From NCBI GenBank assembly GCA_003553005.1, contig PUPG01000046.1, forward strand, positions 1 through 6,138: a stretch of 6,138 nucleotides of DNA, read 5' to 3'. The notes beneath the pieces were generated by a model. It saw only the letters and a program-made list of their open reading frames with translations. It made no database searches and was not told the origin of the DNA. Within the stretch, counting starts at the first letter, position 1; each line of letters begins with the position of its first letter. This DNA is from Bacteroidales bacterium (GTDB lineage: Bacteria > Bacteroidota > Bacteroidia > Bacteroidales > UBA7960). Below, piece after piece: positions 5,992-6,138 of this stretch. The position numbers and the translations under genes are program-made.

Positions 5992-6081
5992 ATGCCAAGC
6001 GGAAAAAAACGTAAACGACACAAGATGTCCACACACAAGCGCAAGAAGCGACTGCGCAAAAACAGGCACAAAAAGAAGTAA
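5992..6081 (+). CDS. 29-residue Lys/Arg-rich protein, mS38/AURKAIP1-COX24-like (probable small-subunit ribosomal protein)
   Basis: ATG at 5992, stop TAA at 6079-6081, 29 residues. It begins MPSGKKRKRHKMSTHKRKKR and ends in RHKKK. About two thirds of the residues are Lys, Arg or His and none is acidic, as in very short ribosomal proteins. The pattern KRKRHKMxxHKRKKRLRKxR resembles the C-terminal domain of AURKAIP1/COX24, the mitoribosomal protein mS38, which sits near the decoding centre; short bacterial homologues are annotated in Bacteroidota. A ribosomal role is therefore inferred from family resemblance, not shown. The AGGAGA six bases upstream supports the start. It lies 61 bases after HU on the same strand, with no clear promoter between them, so it may be read through from the HU promoter. 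Lys and Arg use mixed AAA/AAG and CGC/CGT/CGA codons, which speaks against simple low-complexity DNA. Confidence 0.88.
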   Translation: MPSGKKRKRHKMSTHKRKKRLRKNRHKKK

Positions 6082-6133
6082 TGTGCTGTTTTCCATGCGT
6101 TTGACATCGCATAATCCCATATAAAATTACATA

Positions 6134-6138
6134 ATGTC
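6134..6138 (+). CDS. Possible start of the next gene (perhaps RNase E/G), cut by the window edge
   Basis: An ATG at 6134-6136 followed by TC would encode Met-Ser. It lies 52 bases past the small basic gene on the same strand, in an A/T-rich leader typical of starts in this window. In Bacteroidota genomes an RNase E/G family gene often follows HU and this small gene, and its product often starts Met-Ser; that is recalled context, not something these five bases show. Confidence 0.3.

Noticed and set aside
5927..6112. Minus-strand open frame of 61 codons with many Cys, Phe and Val
   Set aside because: Antisense to the small basic gene; the composition is what reversed Lys/Arg/His codons produce.

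Overview
The window looks like chromosomal housekeeping DNA from a Gram-negative member of the Bacteroidota, probably of a Cytophagales- or Chitinophagales-like lineage (inference; there is no rRNA or other marker to place it precisely). Three things point there: promoter elements of the TAnnTTTG / TTG type used by Bacteroidota sigma factor; A/T-rich leaders without Shine-Dalgarno sequences ahead of nearly every gene; and a gene set (NIF3-like protein plus coiled-coil zinc-ribbon protein, LpxK, SSB, MutY, HU, a tiny Lys/Arg-rich ribosomal-type protein) whose sequences and groupings match that phylum. LpxK implies lipid A and so an outer membrane.

Layout. 1-192: mostly unassigned; a short open frame on the minus strand (1-76) may be the beginning of a gene that leaves the window. 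193-2309, minus strand: a NIF3/YqfO-type metal protein followed by a coiled-coil C4 zinc-ribbon protein, probably one transcription unit driven from a promoter at 2345-2377. 2491-3552, plus strand: lpxK, divergent from the NIF3 gene, with a -7-like element so close to its ATG that the mRNA may be leaderless. 3553-3795: a 243-base convergent gap holding two small hairpins and a strong 16-bp stem-loop that is the terminator of ssb. 3796-5472, minus strand: mutY and then ssb, separated by 183 bases in which ssb has its own possible promoter. 5643-6081, plus strand: an HU-family gene with a good promoter, followed by a 29-residue mS38/AURKAIP1-like basic protein that carries the window's only clear Shine-Dalgarno sequence. 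At the last five bases an ATG-TC may start the next gene, plausibly an RNase E/G. No gap exceeds 300 bases.

Together the genes cover DNA maintenance (SSB, MutY, HU), lipid A synthesis (LpxK), translation (the small basic protein) and two conserved proteins of uncertain role. I found no mobile element, CRISPR array, tRNA, rRNA or defence system. No undescribed multi-gene system is visible; the points of interest are small ones concerning translation initiation and RNA structure.
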